Assembly: GCF_021730445.1 (NCBI RefSeq) | Contig: NZ_JADNRM010000020.1 | Coordinates: forward strand, 1 to 64,000 | Length of the DNA: 64,000 bases | Direction: 5' to 3' | Source of the DNA: Phocaeicola faecalis | GTDB lineage: Bacteria > Bacteroidota > Bacteroidia > Bacteroidales > Bacteroidaceae | Shown here: positions 7,944 through 14,379 of the stretch, one piece after another | Layout: every line of letters begins with the position of its first letter | How positions within the stretch are numbered: position 1 is the stretch's first letter | Translations under genes and position numbers: made by a program | The notes under the pieces: generated by a model | Seen by the model: only the letters and a program-made list of their open reading frames with translations | Databases searched by the model: none | What the model was told of the DNA's origin: nothing

Positions 7944-9866
7944 ATGAAGCCTTATTATTCCCTTTCAGATTTCCCCGACCGCAAAAGTGCGGGAAAGAAC
8001 TTTGTTGCCGTATGTCCCAAATGCGGAACACCCCACCTGTCCATCTCCAAAGCAAAAGGTGTGTACCACTGCTTCTATGCAGGATGCGACTTCAACGGCA
8101 TACTGACTGATTATTGTCGTTCCGACCGTCCCATGTTTTCCGGATATACTCCGGGAAGCGCCGGACATGCTCCGACACACCGCAACAACAGAAACAATCC
8201 CGCCCGCAGCGACACCTCGACCGTGCAGGGCGAAGTGCCCATGCTGCCCTCGGACTACAAGTCCCTGACCGACGAAGTGATGCAGAAAATCAAGCCTCTC
8301 ACCGACTCGCCCGACTGTACCGACCCCGACCAGCTTGCCGCACGCCGCTACCTCCAAGACCAGGGCATCTCCCTCTCCACCGCCATGGCAGCCCATATAG
8401 GCTGTCTGCGCCATTACTGCATCACCAAGGACAGTGAGAACAAGACCGAGCAGGCCTCTGCCGTGTATCCCTGCATCGCCTACGTGAACTATGTGGACGG
8501 CCACCCTGTCAACGCCAAATACCGCTCGTGCAGCCCTTCGCCCTCAGCCAGGCAGGAAGAGGGAAAACCCACTGTCTACAGCAAGTTCTGGGCCCAAGAC
8601 TCGCCCACTACACCTTGCGCCCCCTACAACATCGAGTGCCTCAACCCCCTGTTGGTGGAGGAGGAAACCATTCCGCGAGTCATCGTGGTGGAAGGCGAAA
8701 AGGACACACTGGTATTGGCGGAAGCCGGATACCGTTATGTCATCAGCGTACCCTCAGGAGCCGCAAGCGACTTAGGCAAATCCTTCGAAGCGTTTCTCCC
8801 ATGGCTGGAACAGGTGGAAAACATCGTTGTCTGCGGTGACACCGACCTGCCCGGCCGCACACTGACCAAACGGCTGACGGACTACTTCAACGCCCGCTGC
8901 CTCTTTGTCACCCTGCCCGGCGGATGCAAGGACATAGGCGACGTGATGCTGCAATACGGCATCGAAGTGGTGCGCAGCGTCGTCGACGGAGCAAGCGCGC
9001 GCCACACCACCGATATCATCACCGTAGCCGAGCGGAAGGATGAAGTCATCCGCGTGCTTCACGGCGAATACGACCACGGTTACAGTGTGGGATACGGCCC
9101 GCTGACCGACCGTATCTTCCATCCCACCGACATCGGCGGGCTCATCATCGTAACCGGAATGCCCAACAGCGGCAAGACTGATTTTCTGAACGACCTGACC
9201 TGCCGCATCATGCAGCAGACCGACCGGTTTGTATGCTATCTCTCCTTTGAGATTCCCGACAAGAACAAACACATCGCCCGGCTGGTGGGACTGATGCTGG
9301 GCAAGGCCAACACCACTGCCTACACCGACGAACAACTGACACCCTATCTTGACTTTCTGGACACCCACATGATTCATCTGGACATGCACGAAGTGCCGCC
9401 CACCCCCGAAAACATACTGAACCGTGCCGACCGGGTGCGCCGCACACGTCCGTTGAAATATCTGGTGGTAGACCCTTATCTTTTCATCGAGACACAAAGC
9501 GGCAACGGCGAGACCGAAACGCAAAGCATCAAGGCCATGCTCACCAAGTTCCAGACCTGGGGACGCGTAAACCACATCTGGGTGGTCATCGTGGCCCATC
9601 CGCGCGGACTGAAGACCGTGAACGGCCGAAACGAACTGGAGGCCATCAATATGTACACCATATCGGGCAGTGCAAACTGGGCGAACCTGGCGGATTTCAT
9701 CCTCACCGTTTCACGTGTGTCAGACCCCGACCGCGCCTTTACGCGCATCGACATGCTGAAGGTACGCGACCAGGAGCTCTGCCGCACAGGAACCGTGTAT
9801 TACACCCGCCACCCCTGCGGACGATATGAGGAGCATGAAAGCGAAGAGGAGTGCAATGCGGAGTGA
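7944..9866 (+). CDS. Primase-helicase (Toprim plus DnaB-like, T7 gp4/Twinkle-like)
   Basis: This 640-residue protein has three recognisable parts. First is an N-terminal zinc-binding module (CPKCGTPHL ... YHCFYAGCDF, residues 24-52). Second is a Toprim domain with VIVVEGEKDTLVLAEAG (about residue 250) and an acidic VVCGDTD loop. Third is a RecA-fold helicase domain with Walker A GMPNSGKTD (about residue 406), LSFEIPDK, and Walker B LKYLVVDPYL. This is the layout of phage T7 gp4 and Twinkle-type enzymes, which prime and unwind DNA. The gene is markedly GC-rich compared with the capsule genes and reads against them. Its neighbours are HU, smalltalk and amidase genes, a set I recall recurring near Bacteroides capsule loci. 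Confidence 0.82.
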   Translation: MKPYYSLSDFPDRKSAGKNFVAVCPKCGTPHLSISKAKGVYHCFYAGCDFNGILTDYCRSDRPMFSGYTPGSAGHAPTHRNNRNNPARSDTSTVQGEVPMLPSDYKSLTDEVMQKIKPLTDSPDCTDPDQLAARRYLQDQGISLSTAMAAHIGCLRHYCITKDSENKTEQASAVYPCIAYVNYVDGHPVNAKYRSCSPSPSARQEEGKPTVYSKFWAQDSPTTPCAPYNIECLNPLLVEEETIPRVIVVEGEKDTLVLAEAGYRYVISVPSGAASDLGKSFEAFLPWLEQVENIVVCGDTDLPGRTLTKRLTDYFNARCLFVTLPGGCKDIGDVMLQYGIEVVRSVVDGASARHTTDIITVAERKDEVIRVLHGEYDHGYSVGYGPLTDRIFHPTDIGGLIIVTGMPNSGKTDFLNDLTCRIMQQTDRFVCYLSFEIPDKNKHIARLVGLMLGKANTTAYTDEQLTPYLDFLDTHMIHLDMHEVPPTPENILNRADRVRRTRPLKYLVVDPYLFIETQSGNGETETQSIKAMLTKFQTWGRVNHIWVVIVAHPRGLKTVNGRNELEAINMYTISGSANWANLADFILTVSRVSDPDRAFTRIDMLKVRDQELCRTGTVYYTRHPCGRYEEHESEEECNAE

Positions 9867-9890
9867 AAATGCCACCGCAGGCAGCCTCAC

Positions 9891-9996
9891 ACACGGACGT
9901 AAGCATCGCCTCACGCGGACGTACGTGTGAGGCTACACGTATATATGTGTGGGGCTACGCGGACGTACGTGTCAGCCCATGCATATATACGTATTT
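9891..9996 (+). repeat. Tandem array of 22-bp units containing ACGTACGT/TATATACGT cores
   Basis: Units start at 9891, 9913, 9935, 9957 and (partial) 9979, a strict 22-base period. They alternate between a GGACGTACGTGT core and a TATATATGTGT or TATATACGT core, each followed by GGCT or GCCC. The array lies just after the primase-helicase stop, between convergent genes. The same unit type recurs at 49405-49513 and 60158-60198. Confidence 0.8.
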
Positions 9997-10014
9997 AACG
10001 CCCTTTCCGACGTC

Positions 10015-10111
10015 TTTCCAAGAGTGCTTCCAAAGTCTCTTCTAAGATTTTTTCTTACTTTCGTTTTCCGACCTCTCCTCTTCCAAGAGTGTTTCCAAAG
10101 TCTCTTCTAAG
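10015..10111. repeat. Direct repeat at the DUF4248 3' end
   Basis: A segment of about 32 bases (TTCCAAGAGTG ... CCAAAGTCTCTTCTAAG) occurs at about 10016-10047 and again at about 10081-10111 with one or two mismatches. The second copy overlaps the stop codon of the leftward DUF4248 gene and the first lies just beyond it. It looks like a small local duplication. Confidence 0.7.
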
Positions 10112-10346
10112 GTCTTCCCAAGTACCGGAAAATCAGTTCCACCTGCACCGAGTTGAACATCCGCTGCCGGTCGGCATAGCCCGAATCCGCCAAAGCACGG
10201 TAAAGCACCTTGTGGTGGTGTATCCATGAGGCCAGACGGTTCAGCGCAGCCACCGGAGTGATATCGGGAGCGTATGCCACCGCCAAGTCTCGTTTGTAAT
10301 AGGGCTTCACCGGCCATCCTTCCATCTCTTCTTCTCTCTGATTCAT
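10107..10346 (-). CDS. DUF4248 domain protein
   Basis: This is a small 79-residue protein with the DUF4248 pattern: KPYYKRDLAVAYAPDITPVAALNRLASWI, then a helix ending NSVQVELIFRYLG. The function is unknown. The family is found next to HU-type DNA-binding genes in Bacteroides islands and capsule regions. ATG 10346 is preferred because the longer frame (ATG 10403) would add a hydrophobic stretch not expected for the family. It reads divergently from the HU gene and convergently with the primase-helicase. Confidence 0.7.
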   Translation of the reverse strand: MNQREEEMEGWPVKPYYKRDLAVAYAPDITPVAALNRLASWIHHHKVLYRALADSGYADRQRMFNSVQVELIFRYLGRP

Positions 10347-10507
10347 ATCATTTTTCCATTTGATTAATAGAACAAATGTAATGAAAATCAACCACATAGC
10401 CAACTATATCAAGTGCTTTAATTCATCTTTATTCATAACCTGTCACACTGTGTCACAGGGCTTCACCGGCATTCATGCCGCTTCACTTTTCCCTTCTTCC
10501 GCAATGC

Positions 10508-10515
10508 TATCTTTG
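10508..10515 (+). promoter_or_regulatory. Bacteroides -7 element for the HU gene
   Basis: TATCTTTG matches TAnnTTTG exactly and lies 41 bases before the HU start codon, leaving a short leader. No convincing -33 TTTG is seen. Confidence 0.6.
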
Positions 10516-10556
10516 TAATGTTCAATTAATATTAACCATTTAAAAACAGTAACATT

Positions 10557-11030
10557 ATGGCATTGAATTACAGTGTGGCACTCCGCCCCAATCCCCAGGA
10601 AAGGGAAGCATCACCGATGGCTTACGCCACAGCACAGATGAACGGTGAACTTTCGTTGAAACAGCTCAGCAGACGTGTGTCCTCACAGACCACCGTGAGC
10701 CGCGCCGATGTAGTGGCAGTCCTGACCGCTACCGTAGACAACCTGCTGGAAGCCTTGAAGGAAGGCAAGCAGGTAGACTTCGGCGACTTAGGCAAGTTCC
10801 GCCTTCAAATCACCAGTCGCGGAGCAGACACTCTGGAGAAGTTTACCGCCTCATGTATCACCGGTGTCAACATCCAGTACATCCCCGGAGAAGACCTGAA
10901 GACCATTTTCGGCTCATTGGAATTCCAACCCGTTGCCAGCCGTTCCGCACAGGCAGCCGCACTGCGCGCGGAGAAAGAAGGAAAAGTGGTGGAAGACCTG
11001 CTCAAGTCCAAGCAAGAACCGGCAGTCTAG
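10557..11030 (+). CDS. HU-family DNA-binding protein
   Basis: This 157-residue protein has the extended HU/IHF-like architecture of Bacteroidales. An N-terminal leader (YSVALRPNPQEREASP) is followed by the helical dimerisation region (LSLKQLSRRVSSQTTVSRADVVAVLTATVDNLLEALKEGKQVDFGDLGKFRL) and the beta-arm region (residues 85-130). Members bind and bend DNA. It is expressed from its own -7 element and is followed by a GC-rich palindrome, the smalltalk microgene and the amidase. The set probably moves as one island module (inference). Confidence 0.88.
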   Translation: MALNYSVALRPNPQEREASPMAYATAQMNGELSLKQLSRRVSSQTTVSRADVVAVLTATVDNLLEALKEGKQVDFGDLGKFRLQITSRGADTLEKFTASCITGVNIQYIPGEDLKTIFGSLEFQPVASRSAQAAALRAEKEGKVVEDLLKSKQEPAV

Positions 11031-11037
11031 CTCGTAG

Positions 11038-11059
11038 GGGCGGACCCGTGTGTCCGCCC
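11038..11059 (+). repeat. GC-rich REP-like hairpin after the HU gene
   Basis: GGGCGGAC and GTCCGCCC form an 8-base stem around a 6-base loop, preceded by GTAGG. There is no U-tract, so it is a poor intrinsic terminator. The same GTAGGGGC...GCCCG sequence type recurs inside the element at 12449-12601, so this is probably a dispersed intergenic palindrome. Confidence 0.6.
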
Positions 11060-11101
11060 GAATACACAAAAAAATGTATAACTTTTAAAAACATTACACC
11101 C

Positions 11102-11206
11102 ATGGAAAAACAAAAAGGAAAATCAACCTGGAGTATCATACTCAAAGTAATTATTGCAGTAGCCACCGCCATAGGCGGTGTGCTAGGCATCCAAAGTTGT
11201 ATCTAA
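11102..11206 (+). CDS. Smalltalk microprotein
   Basis: This 34-residue protein starts MEKQKGKSTWSIILKVI and ends in a hydrophobic helix with a terminal cysteine (GVLGIQSCI). It matches the Bacteroidales smalltalk family: very short, a single membrane helix, directly upstream of an N-acetylmuramoyl-L-alanine amidase gene. The amidase begins 19 bases later. The function is unknown; position suggests it accompanies the amidase, perhaps for export or membrane association (inference). Confidence 0.85.
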   Translation: MEKQKGKSTWSIILKVIIAVATAIGGVLGIQSCI

Positions 11207-11225
11207 TTTTCAATTCTTAATAAGA

Positions 11226-11681
11226 ATGACTTACGACAACATCAGTTCACAGTATCAGAACTACCGGCGCATAGCCTTGATAGTGGTCCACTGTTCCGCC
11301 ACGCGTGCCGACCGCAGCTTCCCGGTAGAAGCCCTCCGCCGCTGCCATGTGCAGCAGCGCGGGTTTGCCGATATCGGCTATCATTTCTACATCACCCGCG
11401 ACGGCATCACCCATGTCTGCCGCCCCACAGACCACATCGGCGCCCACGCCCGCTTCTTCAACGAGCACAGCATCGGAGTGTGTTACGAAGGCGGTCTGGA
11501 CGAACAGGGACACCCTGCCGACACACGGACTGTGGAACAGAAAATAGCATTGATAGCACTGTTGCGGCAACTGCGGCTGGATTATCCCGAGGCACGCATC
11601 GTGGGACACAATGAACTCTCTACGAATGTTCATAAAGCGTGCCCCTGTTTCAAAGCAAGCCGGGAATATAAGGATTTATAA
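11226..11681 (+). CDS. N-acetylmuramoyl-L-alanine amidase, T7-lysozyme type
   Basis: This 151-residue protein is of the Amidase_2/PGRP fold. Zinc-binding and catalytic residues are visible: the first His in LIVVHCSAT (about residue 23), Tyr/His in ADIGYHFYI (about residue 55), and the distal VGHNELS...KACPCF (residues 130-145) giving His and Cys ligands. It cleaves the bond between MurNAc and L-alanine in peptidoglycan. There is no signal peptide, as for phage-type lysozymes. The upstream primase-helicase of T7 gp4 type makes a phage-derived module plausible. A diverged copy of its 3' end is found at 12384-12449. Confidence 0.9.
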   Translation: MTYDNISSQYQNYRRIALIVVHCSATRADRSFPVEALRRCHVQQRGFADIGYHFYITRDGITHVCRPTDHIGAHARFFNEHSIGVCYEGGLDEQGHPADTRTVEQKIALIALLRQLRLDYPEARIVGHNELSTNVHKACPCFKASREYKDL

Positions 11682-11699
11682 AATCGTTTCTATTAGTGA

Positions 11700-11736
11700 A
11701 GGGCTTCCGGTGTATGCCGGAAGCCTTTATTTTTTA
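11700..11736 (+). terminator. Intrinsic terminator after the amidase
   Basis: GGCTTCCGG (11702-11710) pairs with CCGGAAGCC (11717-11725) around a 6-base loop and is followed by a T-rich run. It ends the rightward island transcript. Confidence 0.85.
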
Positions 11737-11766
11737 TAAGCTTATGAATAGGCTGCCATCCATTTC

Positions 11767-12042
11767 TTACTTGTAGTGCCCATACACCGATAATACGAGG
11801 ACTGTCACTACCTCATCTTTAACACGATAGACAAGCCTATGCTCATCGTTTATTCTCCGCGACCAGGTTTCCTCCTTATAGTGTTTTAGGAGCTCAATCT
11901 GTCCGGTGCCCGTTGTGGGATGCTGCTTTAGTTCCCCCAGCAGTTTCTCCAATTTCTTGAGCAGGGGTTTGTTCCCGCTCTTCTTATGCCTTTGGATATC
12001 ATCCAACGCATCTTGGGTAAACTCCAGCTCATACTCAATCAT
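11767..12042 (-). CDS. yoeB: YoeB/Txe-type ribosome-dependent mRNA interferase
   Basis: This 91-residue toxin is of the RelE/YoeB family. The C-terminal active-site region is intact: SRRINDEHRLVYR followed by VYGHYK, supplying the Glu, Arg, His and Tyr typical of YoeB. The toxin cleaves mRNA in the ribosomal A site. ATG 12042 (MIEYELEF) is preferred to the ATG at 12066 because it gives the usual length and an 8-base overlap with the antitoxin, a standard coupled arrangement. Confidence 0.9.
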   Translation of the reverse strand: MIEYELEFTQDALDDIQRHKKSGNKPLLKKLEKLLGELKQHPTTGTGQIELLKHYKEETWSRRINDEHRLVYRVKDEVVTVLVLSVYGHYK

Positions 12043-12289
12043 AAAGCAACTTTTTAAGGTCATCATCTGATGATACTCTTAATACTTTGCCTTCTTTTGC
12101 CTGCCGGATAGAACGGTCTATCTTTTCGTAGAACTCTTCCTCAGTCATACAGACATCACTATCCGTGACAGGAACAAGTTTGTACGAACGGTCTTTCCCT
12201 CTCTGGACAATCACCTGCTCACCATTATCAACCGAATCGAAATACTTCTTCTGGTTGTCTCTAAATTCTCTACTGCTTATAACCAACAT
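12035..12289 (-). CDS. yefM: YefM/Phd-type antitoxin
   Basis: This 84-residue protein has the Phd/YefM N-terminal DNA-binding fold (SSREFRDNQKKYFDSVDNGEQVIVQRG) and a charged C-terminal tail that neutralises the toxin. It precedes yoeB with an overlap of 8 bases. Family antitoxins repress their own operon. Here a full Bacteroides promoter lies directly upstream (12314-12345). Confidence 0.9.
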   Translation of the reverse strand: MLVISSREFRDNQKKYFDSVDNGEQVIVQRGKDRSYKLVPVTDSDVCMTEEEFYEKIDRSIRQAKEGKVLRVSSDDDLKKLLYD

Positions 12290-12313
12290 AGCATTATGTA
12301 TTTTAATTTAAAA

Positions 12314-12345
12314 CAAAGATAGTGAATAATACAATCGCGTACAAA
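12314..12345 (-). promoter_or_regulatory. yefM-yoeB promoter (TTTG-N20-TATCTTTG)
   Basis: On the minus strand a -33 TTTG (12345-12342) is followed after 20 bases by TATCTTTG (12321-12314). This is a complete match to the Bacteroides TTTG-N19-21-TAnnTTTG promoter. It lies 25 bases before the antitoxin start. Confidence 0.8.
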
Positions 12346-12383
12346 TTTGGTACATATCATTATTGATATTTAAGAGAATGGTG

Positions 12384-12449
12384 CGCACGCCCTTGTTTCA
12401 AGGCAAGCCGGGAATATGAGGATTTATAAAATCGTTTCTATTAGTGGAG
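12384..12449 (+). repeat. Second, diverged copy of the amidase 3' end
   Basis: This stretch repeats, with a few mismatches, the last codons of the amidase gene and the following bases (about 11635-11699: CGGGAATAT, GGATTTATAAAATCG, TTCTATTAG). No amidase coding sequence precedes it. The TTTTTATAAGC that follows the real terminator also reappears at 12608-12619, after an inserted element. Confidence 0.85.
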
Positions 12450-12601
12450 GGGAGTGTGTCAAAACTAAGCCAGCCTATCCAATCGTCAACTGTAGGGGCA
12501 GGGTTTGCCTGCCCGAAGACACAAAGTAAACTGTTTTCGGGCGAGCGAACCTCGCCCCTACGAACGAAACGACAGCATTATCCACGTTTTGACACAACCC
12601 C
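12449..12601. mobile_element. MITE-like element of about 153 bp with terminal inverted repeats
   Basis: The ends are inverted repeats: GGGGAGTGTGTCAAAAC at 12449-12465 and the complement of GGGGTTGTGTCAAAAC at 12586-12601. Inside lies a second palindrome (about 12492-12561) beginning GTAGGGGCAGGG and ending CCTCGCCCCTAC. It has no coding capacity. It sits where the second amidase-end copy should have its terminator hairpin, so it appears to have inserted there or replaced it. Confidence 0.65.
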
Positions 12602-12685
12602 TTTTTATTTTTTATAAGCAAGTTCTGTTCCCGGTGCCATCATTCATAATAATAGCTACGCAGTGAAACAGTTATGGCAAATCAA

Positions 12686-13072
12686 TCAATGATCCACTTT
12701 ATCTATGAAAACTTTCGTCGGTTCCATCATAGAGTCCACATCTTCTTTTGTAAAATCAAACAAATCATTATAATCACCCTTAGACCGCCAATTCAATAAT
12801 TTGGCATAAACTCTGAAAGTAGCTATGTCAACTATCCCCTGACGGACAAAAGCCTCAGAAAATTGTCCGATAACACCGGAATGGCTTTTTGCAGGAATAT
12901 GTTTATATAACAACAAAGCTGATGCTGAATAAAAACAAGCATAATATAAACGATTTATCACAGAATTCCATTGGGATGCATCCTACAGCACCTTTGCGGC
13001 CTGATACACCTCTTGCGCTTTTTCCAAACGATAACGGACATAAGCCGTCATATTTTCTCCTGCATCATTCAT
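12686..13072 (-). pseudogene. HEPN-domain toxin gene interrupted by an amber stop (module B)
   Basis: The start ATG (13072) overlaps the stop of the MNT gene (ATGA). The frame reads MNDAGENMTAYVRYRLEKAQ, then AAKVL, TAG at 12985-12983 (codon 30), and continues in the same frame with DASQWNSVINRLYYACFYSASALLL to a normal end. NRLYYACFYSA is the hallmark HEPN helix (PF05168), and RSKGDYNDLFDFT the second conserved region. Without the TAG the protein would be about 128 residues. A GTG at 12961 could give a truncated 91-residue product lacking the first helix. In HEPN/MNT pairs the HEPN protein is usually the RNase toxin. Confidence 0.85.
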
Positions 13073-13389
13073 AATAAAACAGCCTCCGACTGCACACTCT
13101 GATAAAAAGGAGTAACTGCATGGCGGGTATGCCAATCTTTCACACCATAAGCAAACAATTGAATAGCTTGTCCGGTACTTACCATCAAATTACAAATGTT
13201 ATCCATAAAACGTTCTTCCTCTTTGAAAGACAATTTATCTTTAGCAGAAAGTACCAAAACATCCCAATCCGAATCCTCATGAGCCTCTCCACGAACACGC
13301 GAACCATAGAGCCAAACTTGTGCGGTAGGCTCCACTTCATGCACATTCTGTTTTATTAAATCCAACATAACTTGAAAATCCACTTTCAT
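13069..13389 (-). CDS. MNT-type minimal nucleotidyltransferase (antitoxin, module B)
   Basis: This 106-residue protein has the pol-beta nucleotidyltransferase motif WLYGSRVRGEAHEDSDWDVLVL (GSxxRG then DxD) near residues 27-47. It belongs to the MNT class that partners HEPN toxins, probably neutralising them by adding nucleotides. The upstream GGAGGAT is a strong ribosome site. The frame is intact even though its HEPN partner carries an internal stop. Confidence 0.88.
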   Translation of the reverse strand: MKVDFQVMLDLIKQNVHEVEPTAQVWLYGSRVRGEAHEDSDWDVLVLSAKDKLSFKEEERFMDNICNLMVSTGQAIQLFAYGVKDWHTRHAVTPFYQSVQSEAVLL

Positions 13390-13490
13390 ATCCGTATCCT
13401 CCTTTTGCCTATTGTTCTCTAATACAAAAAGAATGAATAAGAAACTGAAGGCAAAATTTTTTCATCTTTTTCTGCAAGCTATTAAAGTTT

Positions 13491-13597
13491 TTAATTCTCT
13501 GTAAGTTCTGTCATTACTATTTGTCGGTCATAACGGGAAACAATCAACGGACGAGCATTTCTTGCCATGCGTTCCACTTCTGCGGGTTCGTAAATAT
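13491..13597 (-). pseudogene. Possible C-terminal remnant of a glycosyltransferase
   Basis: A frame open from the HEPN end to TAA at 13491 reads YEPAEVERMARNARPLIVSR and then YDRQIVMTELTEN. The pattern ARxxIVxRYxxxxV matches the C-terminal helix of many GT4 glycosyltransferases. Nothing upstream of it is glycosyltransferase-like. It may be the tail of a capsule gene left at the island boundary. The match is short and could be coincidental. Confidence 0.35.
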
Positions 13598-13976
13598 TTA
13601 GACTATCTTTAAATCATCCATCATCCGCGTTATCACTCGATGTAATTGCGGAATGTCTTCTTGGCAAATACGATAAATTTCGTCAGCATCTACATCGAAA
13701 TAATGATGTACAATTATATCACGTATACCCATCACGTGTTTCCATGGGATTTCCGGATATTGAATCAATAGTTCCCTATTAGTTACTTTATCCAGATTCT
13801 TTATACTTTCACCTATCGCAGTCAGTTTCATACAGATACTGTCTAATTTCATCATGCCACTTTCACTCATTAGAAAATCATCAGAGCATGATATTCCGGA
13901 AAAGCGAAGACATATTTTATTTTAAAGATTCCTGTATTAGCTCCAGCGTATGGAAAGCAATCAACGTATCATACAT
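13598..13976 (-). pseudogene. hepT: HepT-type HEPN toxin gene with a frameshift (module A)
   Basis: The ATG at 13976 overlaps the MNT stop by 8 bases and opens MYDTLIAFHTLELIQESLK, then hits TAA. The next frame over, from about 13915, continues ICLRFSGISCSDDFLMSE and then the DUF86 body (KLDSICMKLTAIGESIKNLD ... GIRDIIVHHYF ... ICQEDIPQL). Removing one A from the AAAATAAAA tract (plus-strand 13915-13923) joins them into a normal HepT of about 125 residues. RDIIVHHY matches the RX4HXY RNase motif whose tyrosine is AMPylated by MntA in characterised systems. An internal ATG at 13870 could still give a 90-residue fragment lacking the first helix. Confidence 0.85.
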
Positions 13977-14262
13977 AAATACCCTCCTTTTGTATTTTTT
14001 CACGTAAAAAAGAATCCATCTTATCGCGCAACCGCACTATGTCTACTTTGCAATCAAGCAATTCTTCTAATTCTTGCTTTATACCTGCCAAAGCAAAAAA
14101 TCCGTGGAGCTTTCCTTCTACATAAATATCAACATCACTTGTGGGTGTATGTTCATTGCGAGCTACCGAGCCAAAAATTCCCATACGCAAAATGCCATAT
14201 TTTGATGCATTTTGCTGCATATAGCTATGCAATAAGGTAATGTATTCCGGTAATGTTTTCAT
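13969..14262 (-). CDS. mntA: MntA-type nucleotidyltransferase antitoxin (module A)
   Basis: This 97-residue protein carries the nucleotidyltransferase signature GIFGSVARNEHTPTSDVDIYV (GSxxRxE and DxD, residues 28-48) and a third acidic position in CKVDIVRL. In characterised HepT/MntA systems the MNT protein transfers AMP to a tyrosine of HepT and so switches off its RNase. It precedes hepT with an 8-base overlap. The frame is complete while hepT is shifted. Confidence 0.88.
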   Translation of the reverse strand: MKTLPEYITLLHSYMQQNASKYGILRMGIFGSVARNEHTPTSDVDIYVEGKLHGFFALAGIKQELEELLDCKVDIVRLRDKMDSFLREKIQKEGIYV

Positions 14263-14379
14263 TATAGCTTTATTCTTTGCAACAAAGAAACGAATTCCTT
14301 TTCAGATTTCCTATCACAACAACATTTTTTTAATCAAAAGAGCTTCACTGTCAGCATCTAAATAACTGTCTCTATTTTT

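Noticed and set aside
7965-8504. Antisense frame of 179 codons over the primase zinc-finger region
   Set aside because: Same reason: shadow of the GC-rich primase-helicase gene; His/Gly/Val-rich composition typical of a complement translation.
8772-9599. Long antisense frame (275 codons) within the primase-helicase gene
   Set aside because: GC-rich DNA gives few stops in other frames; the plus-strand protein has clear Toprim and Walker motifs through this stretch, and the antisense product resembles nothing.
12384-12449. Second amidase gene
   Set aside because: Only the last codons and 3' flank are present; the preceding bases are the yefM promoter region.
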